The position numbers were made by a program, and so were the translations under genes. From Ryuthela nishihirai (lineage: Eukaryota > Arthropoda > Arachnida > Araneae > Heptathelidae), in contig JAWZYU010000027.1 in assembly GCA_038380435.1 (NCBI GenBank), positions 5,143,156 through 5,207,155 on the forward strand: a stretch of 64,000 bases of DNA, read 5' to 3'. The notes under the pieces are model-generated. The model was not told the DNA's origin. It ran no database searches and saw nothing but the letters and a program-made list of their open reading frames with translations. Positions 53,528-64,000 of the stretch are shown here, one piece after another. Position 1 is the stretch's first letter. Each line of letters begins with the position of its first letter.

Positions 53528-54653
53528 TACACTGAAGTGACATAGAATTAGGGATAGCAACCTAATAACTTGTTGGACCCCCTCTGGCCCTGATAGCCTC
53601 CACTCGACGAGGCAAGAACTGCGTAAATTTTCCACAGGTTTGGCGACTTAAGCATCATCCAGAGATGTCCACAATTCTCTCAAAGTCGTCCCTGGTGGGA
53701 CACGGGTCCGAACACTCTGCTCGACGGTATCCCAAAGATTTTCGATGGGATTTAAATCTGGGCTTCTAGGTGACCATTTCATTATTTCAAAGTCAGTAGA
53801 ATGCTCCTGCAACCATGCAGTAGCCAACCTGGACCTGTGAAATCAACAGTTGTCTTGCTAGTAGATGCCATCTCAATTGGGATGCATGATGCCATAAATG
53901 GATGTAAATGGTCAGCCATGAGTTCTACATACCACCACTGGCTTCTACTGTTTCGACCTGACATGCAGGATCCATGGCTTCATGGGATTGGTGCCATACC
54001 CTCAGTTTGCCATCGGCGTGATGAAGTTTAAATCGGGATTCATCACTGCAGGCTATCCGTTGCCAATTTTCGATGGTTAAATTTCGACGTTTTTTAGCCC
54101 AGGCAAGGTATTGAGCCCTGGGTCATGCCGTTAGAAGTGGGACTCTCGTAGGTCGGCGGCTCCTAAAGCCGAGACGATGAAGTGAGCGTTGCATGGACTA
54201 TGCACTGACTTCCTGGCTGAAACCCGCGTTCAGATGGGAGGTGATTTCAGATAATGTCTGACCACTATTTGTCCATACAGTGCGGATCAGATGGCGAAGC
54301 CCACGATCATTCAAGGCTGGTTGCCCTTTGCAGTTTGTCCAGGTGCTTGTTTTTTTGCAGGAATTTTCATTTCCTGGGACACTCTTGAAATTGTCTTACG
54401 AGAAAATCCAAGTGTGTTGATAATTTCGGAGATCGAGTGTCCTATCCGTCGGGCACCTGCGATCTGCCCTCTGTCAAATTGCATCTAAATCCCGCGCTTT
54501 CTCATTATGTTTCTCACGGCGAATGCTTGGGGAAGCCAAAGCTCACAACTATGTATGAACAGAGTTTCAGCCATGCATATGCGCAAATGTAGGACTTGAG
54601 GTACTGAATTTGGATAACGTCTCCTATCCCTAATTCAATGGCACATCAGTGTA
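53528..54653 (-). mobile_element. Tc1-like transposon, copy 2
   Basis: Inverted relative of 1155-2393 with ends TACACTGAAGTGACATAGAA and the complement of TACACTGATGTGCCATTGAA. TA at both ends. Length 1126 bp. Confidence 0.9.
53700..54520 (-). pseudogene. Tc1-like transposase A, second copy
   Basis: Minus strand. The N-terminal part has FDRGQIAGARRMG-like reading near 54480-54440, AISKTIS..INTLGFS, and KKQAPGQTAKGNQP. The catalytic part reads SRNSRSQWWYVELMADHLHP, FMASCIPIEMASTSKTTVDF and then LNPIENLWDTV near 53740. Several stops and frame changes. Closer to the other copy than to transposases B, C or D. Confidence 0.8.
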
Positions 54654-54724
54654 TGTATATATAGTAATTTAACGATTATACGTATATATATATATGTATA
54701 TAGAGTAATTTTAGATTTATATAT

Positions 54725-54870
54725 TTGTTTTTAATTTACAATGTATAGGAGAGGTTTTGCACAGACCTTTACATACAGGTCATGTCTTACTAAAACGGAA
54801 GTCGCAGTTGATTTTTGTTTCAATCAAGGAGAAGTATTATATCACACAAAGTTTGTCTGCTGGAACAGTA
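54725..54870 (-). mobile_element. SINE C fragment
   Basis: Contains CACACAAAGTTTG and GCTGGAACAGTA, and CATGTCTTACTAAAACGGAA, in the same order as the copy at 40862-41063. The head is missing. 54871-56660 is AT-rich with no gene, repeat or RNA I can support. Confidence 0.6.
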
Positions 54871-56660
54871 AATAGTATATTTGAGGATTTATTATTCAAA
54901 TTCATATATCTATCATTTTCACTATGAAATCAATGAGGTACGAGTGCGTGGTGGAGGGTCAAGGTCACCTTGATACATCAGGCCTGAACAGCCTTTGGCC
55001 AAATGGGATGAAAAATTATATATGCCTAAAAAATTTAAGCAATTCAATATATCCAAAATTTAACTAAATTCAATTTTTTTAAAATAAAATATAACAATGT
55101 TATTTATTCATTATTATTATGTTTAAGAATTTATGAATACTTAAAATTATTACCCGAGTTTTTTAAAATAAAAAATTACCGGTAGATTTTGGTAAATAAC
55201 CATTTGATTAAAATACCTATTTATTTAAAAGTTACTTATTCTGTTACTTCACTGTACAGGACTTGTATGGTATAGCAAGCAGACTTTGGGAGTGTACTCT
55301 TATTAATATGCTTCGCGTCTCTTGCAAATTTCGTTACTCCACTGTGTAGAAGATTTCTAGGTTAATGTTGCATGATATTGGTGTTGTATGTCTGCTATAA
55401 AGTGTCTCATCTGTTTAATGCCCGCAAGCCGCAGATCCGTTGAGAGAGTGCAACACCTCAAAATGTCTTAATATCATGATTACGATTGTGTGGATTATTG
55501 GGAAATGAATATGGAAAGAGAGATATGGAGGATCATTCACCACAAGCACGAGAATAAGAGCAAGAATGTGAGTTGTCAGTGCACATATTACAATATACAT
55601 ATATACTTTTTTCAAGTTTGCAGACTTAATTTTTCCTTCATTGAATGTAAAATGGGCTCCATTAAGAAAAAGCAACATCAAAATTGTCAGATCAGTTTGA
55701 TCAAGTTCTTTAAATCCATTTTAATTTTTCCATTCTAATCAGGAAGATTAGTTGGTCATTGGACCACAAGTATATCTCAGATACGAGAGAACTGATCAGA
55801 TCTGTGTCGCATTTTAGGTCAAAGTGGGGTCAGAGTGACTGGCTAGATTGATTTCCGGTAAATGAATTGAATATTAAATGTATTTCAGTCTAAGTCGTCA
55901 ACATATTAGTTTTTCGCAAAGCATAAACACTAAAGTAATATGATATTCCTATTGTGGTCATAAGCTCAAATGTAGATGTACAAGTGTTTTGCCTGTTACA
56001 CATATTTCAATACTTTAAGATTTTGTAATTTCGATATTTTTGCCTCGCTATGTAAATTTATATATGAGAGTGTTTTGAGTATTTCTTTCTAAAAAATATA
56101 CACTACTGTAAAAAATTAATTTGTCTAAATAATTTAAATAATGAATTAATTAAATAATGAAAAAAATAATAATTGGAATAACGCATATCATCACTGACGC
56201 ATATGAAAACTCGTTTTCAAAGGGAATAAAGTTTTTCCTTCACCTACATTTTCACTCTTTAAAAGTTTTAATTTGAGCTAAGGAATGGTGCGGAAAATGC
56301 AAATAGTATTTTATTAGTAATTATACAACATAAAAGTATTCGTTCTTCTCTTAAATTTAGAATGTTGCATTTTTTGCACACCTCTCTCAGAAAAATGGAT
56401 AGATTGTTCCTGTCAGTGGAATATCCACTTGAAAAGCTACCACAAGGATCTGAAATTAATATCAATATATATAATTTATAAAATTTAACCATTTCTACCA
56501 TTTTTATATTAATTAATCTACAAAGATATATAAAAAACTACCTAAAAGGAATAAAATCACTAGTTTTGTCAGTATACAGTGTTATGGACAACTTCTAATA
56601 TTTAGGAAATTCTGAGTTTGAGTTTGCTAAATTCAATAATTTATAGTTTGCATAATTATG

Positions 56661-56878
56661 TATTAGCGAATAAGGTTATGAAGATTGTGCCTAAAGGACT
56701 CAGAAGGAGGGGGAGACCTGGGATACGGAGGGCAGACATGTCAAAAAGGACCTTGTTAGAATCGGTGTGCAATTGACAGATTCAGTACATGTAGCTGAGG
56801 ACAGATATGATTGGAGAAGTAAATTGCACGGTCTGGTTGAACATCCGTAGCCCATGGCTGCTTGTGGATGATGATGAT
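56661..56878 (+). mobile_element. RTE-like LINE 3' end (copy 5)
   Basis: Last 218 bp of the family: GCGAATAAGGTTATGAAGAT, CTCAGAAGGAGGGGGAGACC, AGTAAATTGCACGGTCTGGT and the GATGATGAT tail. Heavily 5'-truncated, as is typical for LINE insertions. 56879-57253 is unassigned. Confidence 0.88.
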
Positions 56879-57262
56879 CAGTTAATGGCTTCTGCAAATT
56901 GGATCTATCAGAATTTGTTAAAACATGTGGTACCATAAAACTGAAATTACAAATATATTGAAACCTATAACTTGTGGAAGCAATTTCAATGCTACTAAAT
57001 TGCAAACCTTAATTATATCAAAATTTTCTTTGGGATGCAATGATAATTAAATAGCCTCAAATCTTCAAAACCAGCCTCCATTTTTTCAAGTATAACATTC
57101 CAAATAAAAAAGAATATAATTATATTATCAAGTCTTGTTTCTGCTGTTAATAAAAATGTTATATTTTTATAAATAATTAATGCTACCTGCAAAAAGTTTA
57201 GCTAAAGTAATATGAGTAATATTATTTTCGTTTAACCAATAACGGGGTGCTTTTCCTGAAAG

Positions 57263-57646
57263 GGGGTGGCTCAGTCGGTAGCGCGCTAGGCTCATCATAA
57301 TCTGTAGTTCTCAGGTTCGAGTCCCAGCTGGGTCAGCGTTGAGATTTATCTTCGCAAAATTCTCCGACCTGAGGACGGTCAGTAGAGGAAACCGATGGGC
57401 TTGGAAAGGCCGCCGTCAGTCGGATGGGACGTTAAGCGGTGGAACCGTGTGCGAGAGAGCCATACCCTGTGCACGTTAAATAACACGCTTGATGGCCTTG
57501 ACGGGAGGCTACCATCTGTCTCCCAACAGCTGTTCCAGTGGGTCCCCTCCCCCAACCTTCTCTGAGCCTTCGGGGGTCCATGTGATCTGGCCATTTAAAC
57601 ATGGTGTGCAAAAAAGTGCCGCTCAGAGGTAAAACAACCCAACCTA
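57263..57646 (+). mobile_element. SINE A copy 4
   Basis: Head with TGGCTCAGTCGGTAGCGCGC and GGTTCGAGTCCC. The body ends GGTAAAACAACCCAACC. TSD TCCTGAAAG at 57254-57262 and 57647-57655. Confidence 0.92.
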
Positions 57647-57789
57647 TCCTGAAAGTGTGATCCAATGAGATTTCTGCGCATGCAGAGATTGATATAAACA
57701 TGAAAAGCAGCAAAAATGTGCAAAGGTCCCTATTCTACAAGAGATTATTAACAAATTGGGTACTACAAGGGATTATTAATAAATCCCGC

Positions 57790-58545
57790 TCCAGTGGATA
57801 TCCTTTTCCCAACATTCTTTGAGTCTTCGGGGTCCTTGTGTCCTGGCCATTTATCCCATTGTGTAGAAAAAAGGGACCTTCAGAGGAAAAATATTCCAAC
57901 GTTAATGAACACGCTGGATAGCCTTGACGGAAAGCTACCATCCGTCTCTTAAAAGCTGTCCAGTGGATATCCTTTTCCCATCATTCTTTGAGTCTTCGGG
58001 GTCCTTGTGTCCTGGCCATTTATCCCATTGTGTGGAAAAAAGGGACCTTCAGAGGAAAAATATTCCAACGTTAATGAACACGCTGGATAGCCTTGACGGA
58101 AAGCTAACATCCGTCTCTTAAAAGCTGTCCAGTGGATATCCTTTTCCAACATTCTTTGAGTCTTCGGGGTCCTTGTGTCCTGGCCATTTATCCCATGGTG
58201 TGGAAAAAAGGGACCTTCAGAGGAAATATATTCCAACGTTAATGAACACGCTGGATAGCCTTGACGGAAAGCTACCATCCGTCTCTTAAAAGTTGTCCAG
58301 TGGATATCCTTCCCCCAACTTTCTCTGAGTCTTCGGAGTGCGAGATTTTTAAAACTTCTGGGATCTGTGACCCATGACATGGTACAGATCCCATATACCA
58401 ATATTCACATTTCTAGCACTTTTACGTCAAGCTTGTGACCTGGTCATTTAGCTGGTTTTGTGGAAAAAAGTGGCCTTCACAGATAAAATATTCCAACGTT
58501 AAAGAACACGCTGGATGGCCTTCACGTTGGATGGCTTTGATGGTT
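57790..58545 (+). repeat. 169-bp tandem array made from the SINE A body
   Basis: Units start at CCAGTGGATATCC near 57792, 57961, 58130 and 58298, giving a period of 168-169 bp. Each unit is the SINE A middle and 3' part (CTTCGGGGTCCTTGTG.CCT, GGCCATTTA, AGAGGAAAAATATTCCAACG) joined to the SINE A CACGCTGGATAGCCTTGACG region. The last unit is broken by about 95 bp of foreign sequence at 58340-58435. Confidence 0.9.
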
Positions 58546-58690
58546 TTTATAGAACTAGTAAACTTGAAATTGGAACACTATTAATAAAGGTAACATATAT
58601 TCCATACTTCTAAATAACTATCCTAAATGTTTTCAATTTATTCATTGAAATTTTAAAAATTAAATACTTTTTTATTTTTGAAAATCATTT

Positions 58691-58772
58691 TGACAGACCT
58701 TTTACTATCGTATTAAAATTAAGTCTCCTGTCAGATCTCTGAGGCAAGCAGCTGCTTAACGGGATTTTTATT
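58691..58772 (+). mobile_element. SINE B tail fragment
   Basis: AGTCTCCTGTCAGATCTCTG and GCAAGCAGCTGCTTAACGGG, then a T-rich tail. 58773-59250 holds nothing else recognised. Confidence 0.75.
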
Positions 58773-59251
58773 ATCTTTTTGGATTTATATATTTTGTATA
58801 ATATGTCCAAGGGTATACCGCAGAAAAGGGGCTTAAATTTCCACAAAGAAATGTATTCATGGGGGTGGGAAGGTAACATAGACCACATAACCATAATGTC
58901 TTATGAAGAAATTCCCTGTCTGGGTCTTTAAGTGAGACCAAATCCCCAATGTAAGACCTCTATGGGATCAAATCCTGCAGCCTTGTCCGAACATAGAAAA
59001 TATTTGGAGTCCGAAATCTTTCATTTTTGGATATTTTTCTTTAGGCAAAAATTTGAACAGTTCTATTCCAGTTTCTCTATGAGATGCAGTAATTGGCTGA
59101 AAGTCACATAATTGCATTTGATATTTAGGATTTACGGTGCTAATATCAATATTTAATAGATTACTAAATAAATTTAAACTTTGCTTAGGTCATCAAATTG
59201 AGAAAATATTCTATTAAGATCTTCAATTATATCTAATTTAGGAACAAATTT

Positions 59252-60133
59252 TTAAAAATTAACTGTTTTACTAAGTTGCTTCATTTCTTCGTATAATTCT
59301 TTACAAGTTTCAAAATGAATTAAATTGCTTTCCTGCAAATTTGATTTCAACAATTGTAGTTTGTTTCTAAACCCAGTAACATTCTTATAAAGGACAGCAC
59401 ATTTTTTGATCTTTTCCTTGTAAGGATTTATTGAATACATTCAAATAATCTGTAATGTCTGTTAGGAAAGCAAGTGAACATTGAAAATTTTCATCAACAA
59501 AACTTGCTATTAAATTTTTATCGGAGCCCACTTCTGTGAGAAAAAGATGAATTTCTTTTCGAAGTGTAAAAAATCTATTGAGGGATTTTCCAGCACTTAA
59601 CCAGCGAATATTGCTATGTAAAAGCAGATCGCCATAATTAGCATGCAGTTCGTCCAAAAAAGCTTTAAATATTCTGTATGATTCACGATTTCCGCCACGA
59701 ATTAAATTGGTAATTTTGACAACCTTTTCCATTACGTCGTTTAGTCTCAGCGAAATGCCACACAATGTCTCCTGGTGCACAATACAGTGCAAGTACAGTG
59801 CACAATACAGTGCACAATACAGTGCATGCGCAGTGAGAGCGACTCGTGCTGTCGTTAGATGCTTCTTATTACTGCAGCTTCATAAAAAAAAATTGTTTGA
59901 TGACGTCGCACCGCACTTAAAATATTTCAGAAGTTTGCAGATCGGTTTAAGAATGCTTTGTAAACTTTATAGAATGAGTAAGTTGAAAAGATTGCATATC
60001 AAGTAAAGTGATATAAGTTGACAAAAAATTATAAAGTGGATTACAGATGTTTATTTAAAATTTCAAGTAAAAACTTGATTTTGTTCGGGGCCAGAAAAAT
60101 CCTTATGCGGGCCGCTAGTTGGACAGCGCTTCT
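59252..60133 (-). pseudogene. hAT-type transposase remnant
   Basis: Minus-strand DNA transposase fragment of the hAT superfamily. The frame at 59385-59792 reads CIVHQETLCGISLRLNDVME, KITNLIRGGN, FLDELHANYGDLLLHSNIRW, LSAGKSLNRFFTLRKEIHLF and FLTDITDYLNVFNKSLQGKD, a block known from hAT/ZBED-like transposases and their domesticated relatives (CxxH and RW motifs). A frameshift follows and the next frame continues FRNKLQLLKSNLQESNLIHF. The N-terminal zinc finger and the C-terminal dimerisation part are missing. GCGCTGTCCAACTAGCGGCC near 60133 is the likely element end. 60134-60352 is unassigned. Confidence 0.83.
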
Positions 60134-60352
60134 CTAATTAATGTTTATATATGCTCTAATAATGCTCAAATGCTATGTTTTAATGTATCACCCAGAAAAA
60201 AGAAGTCCAGTAGTGTTAAATATGGACTTTTTGAAGACAGCAATATCGGTCCACCTCTACCAATCCAAAGATTTGGAAATTCGGCAATTTAAGACATTAC
60301 ATGTGATAGTTACCATCCCATATGATATTAACGCCTCTCTGTTATAACGTGA

Positions 60353-60905
60353 TGAGGGGATGGCTCAGTCGGCAGCGAACTAGATTCGTAATTTGCAGTT
60401 CTCAGGTTAGAGTCCTTGCTGGGCCAGCGTTGAGATTTATTTCCACAAAACTCCCCACCCTGCTTTTGATCAGTAGGAGTGATCCTGTGCGCACTAGGGA
60501 AGATCAGTGATCCTGTGTGCAGTAAAGAAGATTAGTGATCCTGTGTGCAGTAGGGAAGATCAGTGATCCTGTGTGCAGTAAGGAAGATCAGTGATCCTGT
60601 GTGCAATAGGGAAGATCAGTGATCCTGTGTGCAGTAGGGAAGATCAGTGATCCTGTGTGCAGTAGGGAAGATCAGAGATCCTGTGTGCAGTAGAGAAGAT
60701 CAGTGATACTGTGTGCTGGAGAGTCACACCTGCCATACCATCTGCAAGTTAAAGAGCACGCTGGATGGCCTTGACGGGAGACTACTATCTGTCTCCTAAC
60801 TATCCAGTGGGTCCCCTCCCTTAACCTTCTCGGGGTCCTTGTGTCTGGCCGTTTAGACAATTGCATGCAAAAAAACGCCGCTCAAAAGTTAAACAACTCA
60901 CCCAT
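60353..60905 (+). mobile_element. SINE A copy 5, with expanded minisatellite
   Basis: Head TGGCTCAGTCGGCAGCGAAC, decayed B box GGTTAGAGTCC. The body is interrupted by a 28-bp minisatellite and resumes with AAAGAGCACGCTGGATGGCC. It ends near AAACAACTCACCC. Confidence 0.85.
60481..60715 (+). repeat. 28-bp minisatellite inside SINE A
   Basis: Eight full units of GATCCTGTGTGCAGTAGGGA plus AGATCAGT start at 60481, 60509, 60537, 60565, 60593, 60621, 60649 and 60677, with a partial ninth at 60705. Few differences between units, so a young expansion. Confidence 0.95.
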
Positions 60906-61134
60906 TGTAAAAAGGAAACTTTGAGAGTTTCTTGATATTTTGGACACACTAGTTTTGTTACTTAAGCATTTAATAAAATATAACACTTTCAACTATGGAT
61001 ATCTTTGTTATAATTAATCATATATATATATACACTGCACGATATTGAAATTGCCCTATCCAGAAGGAGTGAGGGAATAGGGATGAAATGTAGCACACAC
61101 ATAGCATTATATATTGGCATAAAAAAATAAATAA

Positions 61135-61267
61135 ATACCCCCTCAAGCAGGTGCTTGCCACAGAGGTCTGACAGGAGCCTGCCAGTTTATACGCCACAGT
61201 AGAAGGTCTGAGAGGATGGCGGGACCTCAGCAGAAAAACATTACTGCATCCATACCTTACCCGGGCA
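61135..61267 (-). mobile_element. SINE B, head truncated
   Basis: Minus strand: tail CTCAAGCAGGTGCTTGCCAC, body CTGAGAGGATGGCGGGACCT, and only the start of the tRNA-like end (CCTTACCCGGGC) at 61256-61267, where Tc1-like sequence begins. 60906-61134 is unassigned apart from an AT run. Confidence 0.85.
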
Positions 61268-61880
61268 TACCATGATCTAATTTGCAACCACTTACAGTGG
61301 TTAGAAGATGAGATCATACAACACAATGTGACTGCCTCAGTAGGTGGTTGCACGCCGTGAACGGCAATACAGACAGCAATACGGCGTGGCATGGAGTCAT
61401 ACAGTCGACGGATATGGTCCTGAGGAATTGCACATCAAGCAGCGTTGACTTGCTCCCATAATTCATCGAGATTTTGCGCTAGCCGCTGAGAGGTTTGCAA
61501 ACTTCGTCCAATGTGGTCCCACAGATTTTCTCTTGGGGATATATCTGGAGATCGTGTTGGCCACGGTAATACTTGAACATGTTGTAAACATTATCTGGAG
61601 ATCGTAGCAGTGTACACAGGCGTTGTCATGCTGGAAAATGGGCTGCTGCCTGCCTCCCAAGAACGGTAACAAAACGGGCTGCTGCATGCTCCCAGGAACG
61701 ATAACAAAACGGCCTGCAGAACCGTGATAACACATCGTGCAGCTGTCAGTGTTCCCGTGATCCGGATAAGAGGTGACCTGCTGTCATATCCAACAGCATC
61801 CCATGCCGTAAGACGGCCAGACGCAATACGGCCGAAAGTGAACCAGAGGACCAACTGATTATTGGGTGTCATCTACTTCT
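61268..61880 (-). pseudogene. Tc1-like transposase D, C-terminal half
   Basis: Minus strand. NQLVLWFTFGRIASGRLTAW, DAVGYDSRSPLIRITGTLTA, ARCVITVLQAVLLSFLG, then FQHDNACVHCYDLQ (second catalytic Asp, reading HDNA for the usual QDNA), and, further on, SRYIPKRKSVGPHW and MPCHAVLLSVLPFTA-like frames. A 50-bp block containing AACGGTAACAAAACGGGCTG is tandemly duplicated near 61660-61715 and breaks the frame before the second Asp. The N-terminal half is absent. Confidence 0.82.
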
Positions 61881-61947
61881 TAAAGGATAGTGGGTTGGAA
61901 GATACGGTTGCGGTTTTTTGGTTTATTATATATATATAAACCAATGG

Positions 61948-62150
61948 TCTGTAAATGGTAGCTAGGTAGTCACTGGAAGGAGAGCTATGCACCAATCCCC
62001 TGTGATGATGCACAGAACCGGCCAGGCCTAGCACCTAATGTCCGACCCCGCCTTCTCGTGGTGCAGACCGTTAGTACCTTTCTAAAGAGATACTCTCTTG
62101 TGGAAGTGAACGGAATGGGAGGGCTGCCAGATTAGTGTGTCCTACTGATC
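61948..62150 (+). repeat. dispersed repeat or LINE 5' leader (see 8569-8960)
   Basis: CTGTAAATGGTAGCTAGG, CGGCCAGGCCTAGCACCTAA, GTTAGTACCTTTCTAAAGAG. It sits 480 bp upstream of the RTE-like endonuclease, which suggests it is the leader of that LINE. 62151-62630 between them is open of identifiable repeats. Confidence 0.6.
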
Positions 62151-62629
62151 TGGACAACTATGGCTACTTTTCTTTTTTTTTCTACCCTGCTGAGGAGTGG
62201 TCAACCACACAGGGTCCTGGTGTTGACCATATAAATCCACTGGACTGGACAGATATATGGCTCTGAGCTTGATTATGGATCCTGATTTTGCTGCACTGGT
62301 GGGCTTCTGTGGAGGGAAAATCTTCCGCTGTGTTTTCTGTTTGTTTGTGGGTTGACATTCCCAAGTAAATAGATTCACAGGATAATTTTATCAGCTGGTG
62401 GATAATTCTAAGCAGAAGTCATCGCGGCACCTGAACTCTTTGCTTCTATTGGCATCGTCAAATTCTACATTGGAGGAAGTCTTCCAGTGTAGATGGCTTC
62501 AGCCTTCAGTAGTGGGGGAACGGGTCTTTGCCCCATGCCTGCGATTAGGGGGCTGTTTGATATTGTCGGCATTCCCTCTCTCAATAAACATAGCTTCTTT
62601 AAACATCCCACTAACCATTTTCTCTCCAT

Positions 62630-63444
62630 AGGGAGTTGAAATGTGAGGACTCTGTTCAGAACTTTTTCTCTTGATACCCTCACACAAGAATACCACTGTT
62701 ATAATTTAGATATTCTCGGCTTGCAAGAGACCAGATGGACAGATAAAGGTCAGATTCTTAAAAAATAATCTTAAATTTCTCTTTTCTGGGAGGAACGATA
62801 ATAAACATCACCAATGCTTGGGTCTGCTTCTCAACAGACACGCTAGTGATGCTCTTCTAGGATATGAGTGCATTAATGAAAGGTTTCTTACAGCAAAATT
62901 TCAGACAAGTGTTAAAGACTTGAATGTTATCTGCGGTTATGTCTCCACTAAGGATGCCAATGAGGATAAGGATAGGTTTTATGAACAACTTCAGGATACT
63001 TTGAATTCTGTCAAGAAAGGAGATATTACCCTTGTTCTAGGTGACTTCAATGCGAAAGTTGGTACTGACTCTGACCTTTGGGGAGGAGTAATAGGCCCTT
63101 TTGGTATTGGTAGCTGCAATGGCAATGGGCAACGTCTCCTACAGGTATGGATTCAGAAAACTAAAACTTGGATTTCAGAAAAACTATGGATTCAGAAAAC
63201 TAACACTTATCACAAACACTGTGGCATACATAAGTACACATGGGTTTCACCTGATGGGCTGCATAAGAATATGATTGATTACATATTAATTAACAGCAAA
63301 GGGCTAGTTCTGTTAGGAATACCAGGGCATATAGGGGAGCTGAAATTGGATCTGACCATTACCTTGTTAAAAGTGTGTTGCAACTTAAACTTAAAAAGTG
63401 TTGTGCTAGGGTTAAAAAATTTGCTTTTAATACTGAAGCTCTGA
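62630..63444 (+). pseudogene. RTE-like LINE endonuclease
   Basis: Apurinic-type endonuclease that nicks the target for reverse transcription. The first motif, normally W-N-V-R-T, reads stop-N-V-R-T at 62636 (TGA for TGG). Then LGLQETRW (catalytic Glu) follows in the next frame, LLLNRHASDALLGYE, VICGYVSTKDA, LVLGDFNAKVGTDSD (catalytic Asp-Phe-Asn), and after a local duplication (GGATTCAGAAAACTAA twice, 63150-63205) HKYTWVSPDGLHKNMIDYIL. The final SDH motif is not intact. Known pattern of RTE and related LINEs; this copy is inactive. Confidence 0.83.
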
Positions 63445-64000
63445 AAGATCCAGTTATAGCCAAAGCTTACCATGATAGGTTACTTAGTCATTATGACAGT
63501 CATTGTTTGCTTACTACTGAAGTTGAGGAGGATTGGGATCATTTTTAAACAGGCTTTTTTGGATACTAACAGTACTCTTTTAGGAAAAAAAAGCAGCAGA
63601 AGAGGCAAAATTATCTGAGTGATAAGGCACTTGAGCTTATTTCAGAAAGAAAGAACTGCAGGAATGTCCTTAATCAATACCCTACTAGTCCTAATAGAAA
63701 GCATTGCAGAGATCTTAATAAACGTTTAAAAGATCAGTGTGCTGCTGATAAGAATCTTTGGCTTGATGGTTTGGCTGACAAAGCCGAGGAAGCAGTTAGA
63801 CAGCACAACAGCAGAGAGCTGTACCAGATAGTTAATGTTTTGTGTGGTAGAAAACGGACAGGTATACAAGGATTGAAGGATAAACAAGGTAAGGTTATAG
63901 AAGGGGAGGATTCTGTCATGGCTTGGTGGACTAAGCATTTCAGTGATTTTCTCAACAATGTGGTTAGTTCCACTCCCACATTGTTTGCAATGATGATAGA
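62630..64000 (+). mobile_element. RTE-like LINE, 5' part (copy 6), runs off the window
   Basis: Endonuclease followed by the linker before the reverse transcriptase. The last bases (GTGGTTAGTTCCACTCCCAC) overlap the start of copy 4 at 36.09 kb, so the two copies together cover most of the element without being joined here. The linker 63560-63740 is the same as in the palindrome spacer. Confidence 0.87.

Noticed and set aside
55415..55738. Overlapping small ORFs on both strands near 55.4-55.7 kb
   Set aside because: AT-rich sequence with no motif, no repeat match and no splice-site pattern; chance ORFs are expected here.
57735..58401. ORFs with repeated 56-residue motifs on the minus strand
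   Set aside because: They are translations of the 169-bp SINE-derived tandem array; a period of 168 bp keeps the frame open by chance.
60481..60715. CRISPR-like array (28-bp repeats)
   Set aside because: The units are contiguous without unique spacers and lie in a SINE of an animal genome; it is a minisatellite.

Overview
The window is animal genomic DNA. It is AT-rich and almost entirely decayed transposable elements and simple or tandem repeats, with no intact host protein-coding gene that I can defend. Several things point to an invertebrate, most likely an arthropod: a mixture of Tc1/mariner, hAT, P-element, Penelope, LTR and several LINE families, tRNA-derived SINEs, and a 5S rRNA-derived SINE head that resembles arthropod 5S. 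A chelicerate is my guess only. No bacterial operon, CRISPR array or organelle sequence was seen.

Layout: 0.1-9.7 kb holds a hAT MITE with a perfect 8-bp target-site duplication (TSD), two Tc1-like transposons, a second hAT MITE, an oddly permuted inverted duplication and decayed tandem repeats. From 10.1 to 22.2 kb there is a giant imperfect palindrome: two arms of about 5.7 kb separated by 641 bp. Each arm carries the 3' half of a Jockey/I-type LINE ('LINE J': RT plus RNase H), a gag-protease remnant of an LTR retrotransposon, and the 3' end of an RTE-like LINE. The right-hand LINE J continues to a nearly full-length but dead element (ORF1 zinc knuckles, endonuclease, RT, RNase H, GC-rich 5' UTR) up to 25.57 kb. 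A 5'-truncated Penelope-like element between inverted repeats follows (25.58-28.3 kb).

From 27.8 to 42.6 kb the window is dominated by SINEs. SINE A and SINE B are tRNA-headed. One SINE B relative has a 5S rRNA head and is split by a solo LTR. There are also LINE fragments, a 1.1-kb foldback hairpin (34.46-35.57 kb), a degraded RTE-like LINE and a dimeric SINE A. From 42.9 to 47.2 kb lie decayed tandem repeats and one unidentified coding-like ORF (45.2-45.7 kb). From 48.0 to about 51.45 kb (minus) there is a THAP-domain/P-element-type transposase with a good splice acceptor, a plausible non-coding first exon and a SINE B inserted in its coding part. From 51.6 kb to the end: three more Tc1-like remnants, a hAT transposase remnant, SINE A copies including one turned into a 169-bp tandem array and one holding a 28-bp minisatellite, and a 5' RTE-like LINE that runs off the window.

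How the parts relate: the RTE-like LINE accounts for six pieces of the window. The 3' end of LINE J appears identical in type to the tail of SINE B, suggesting the LINE mobilised the SINE. The same SINE tail is attached to either a tRNA head or a 5S head. Insertion order can be read from nesting: solo LTR inside the 5S-headed SINE, SINE A inside the Penelope inverted repeat, SINE B inside the P-type transposase.
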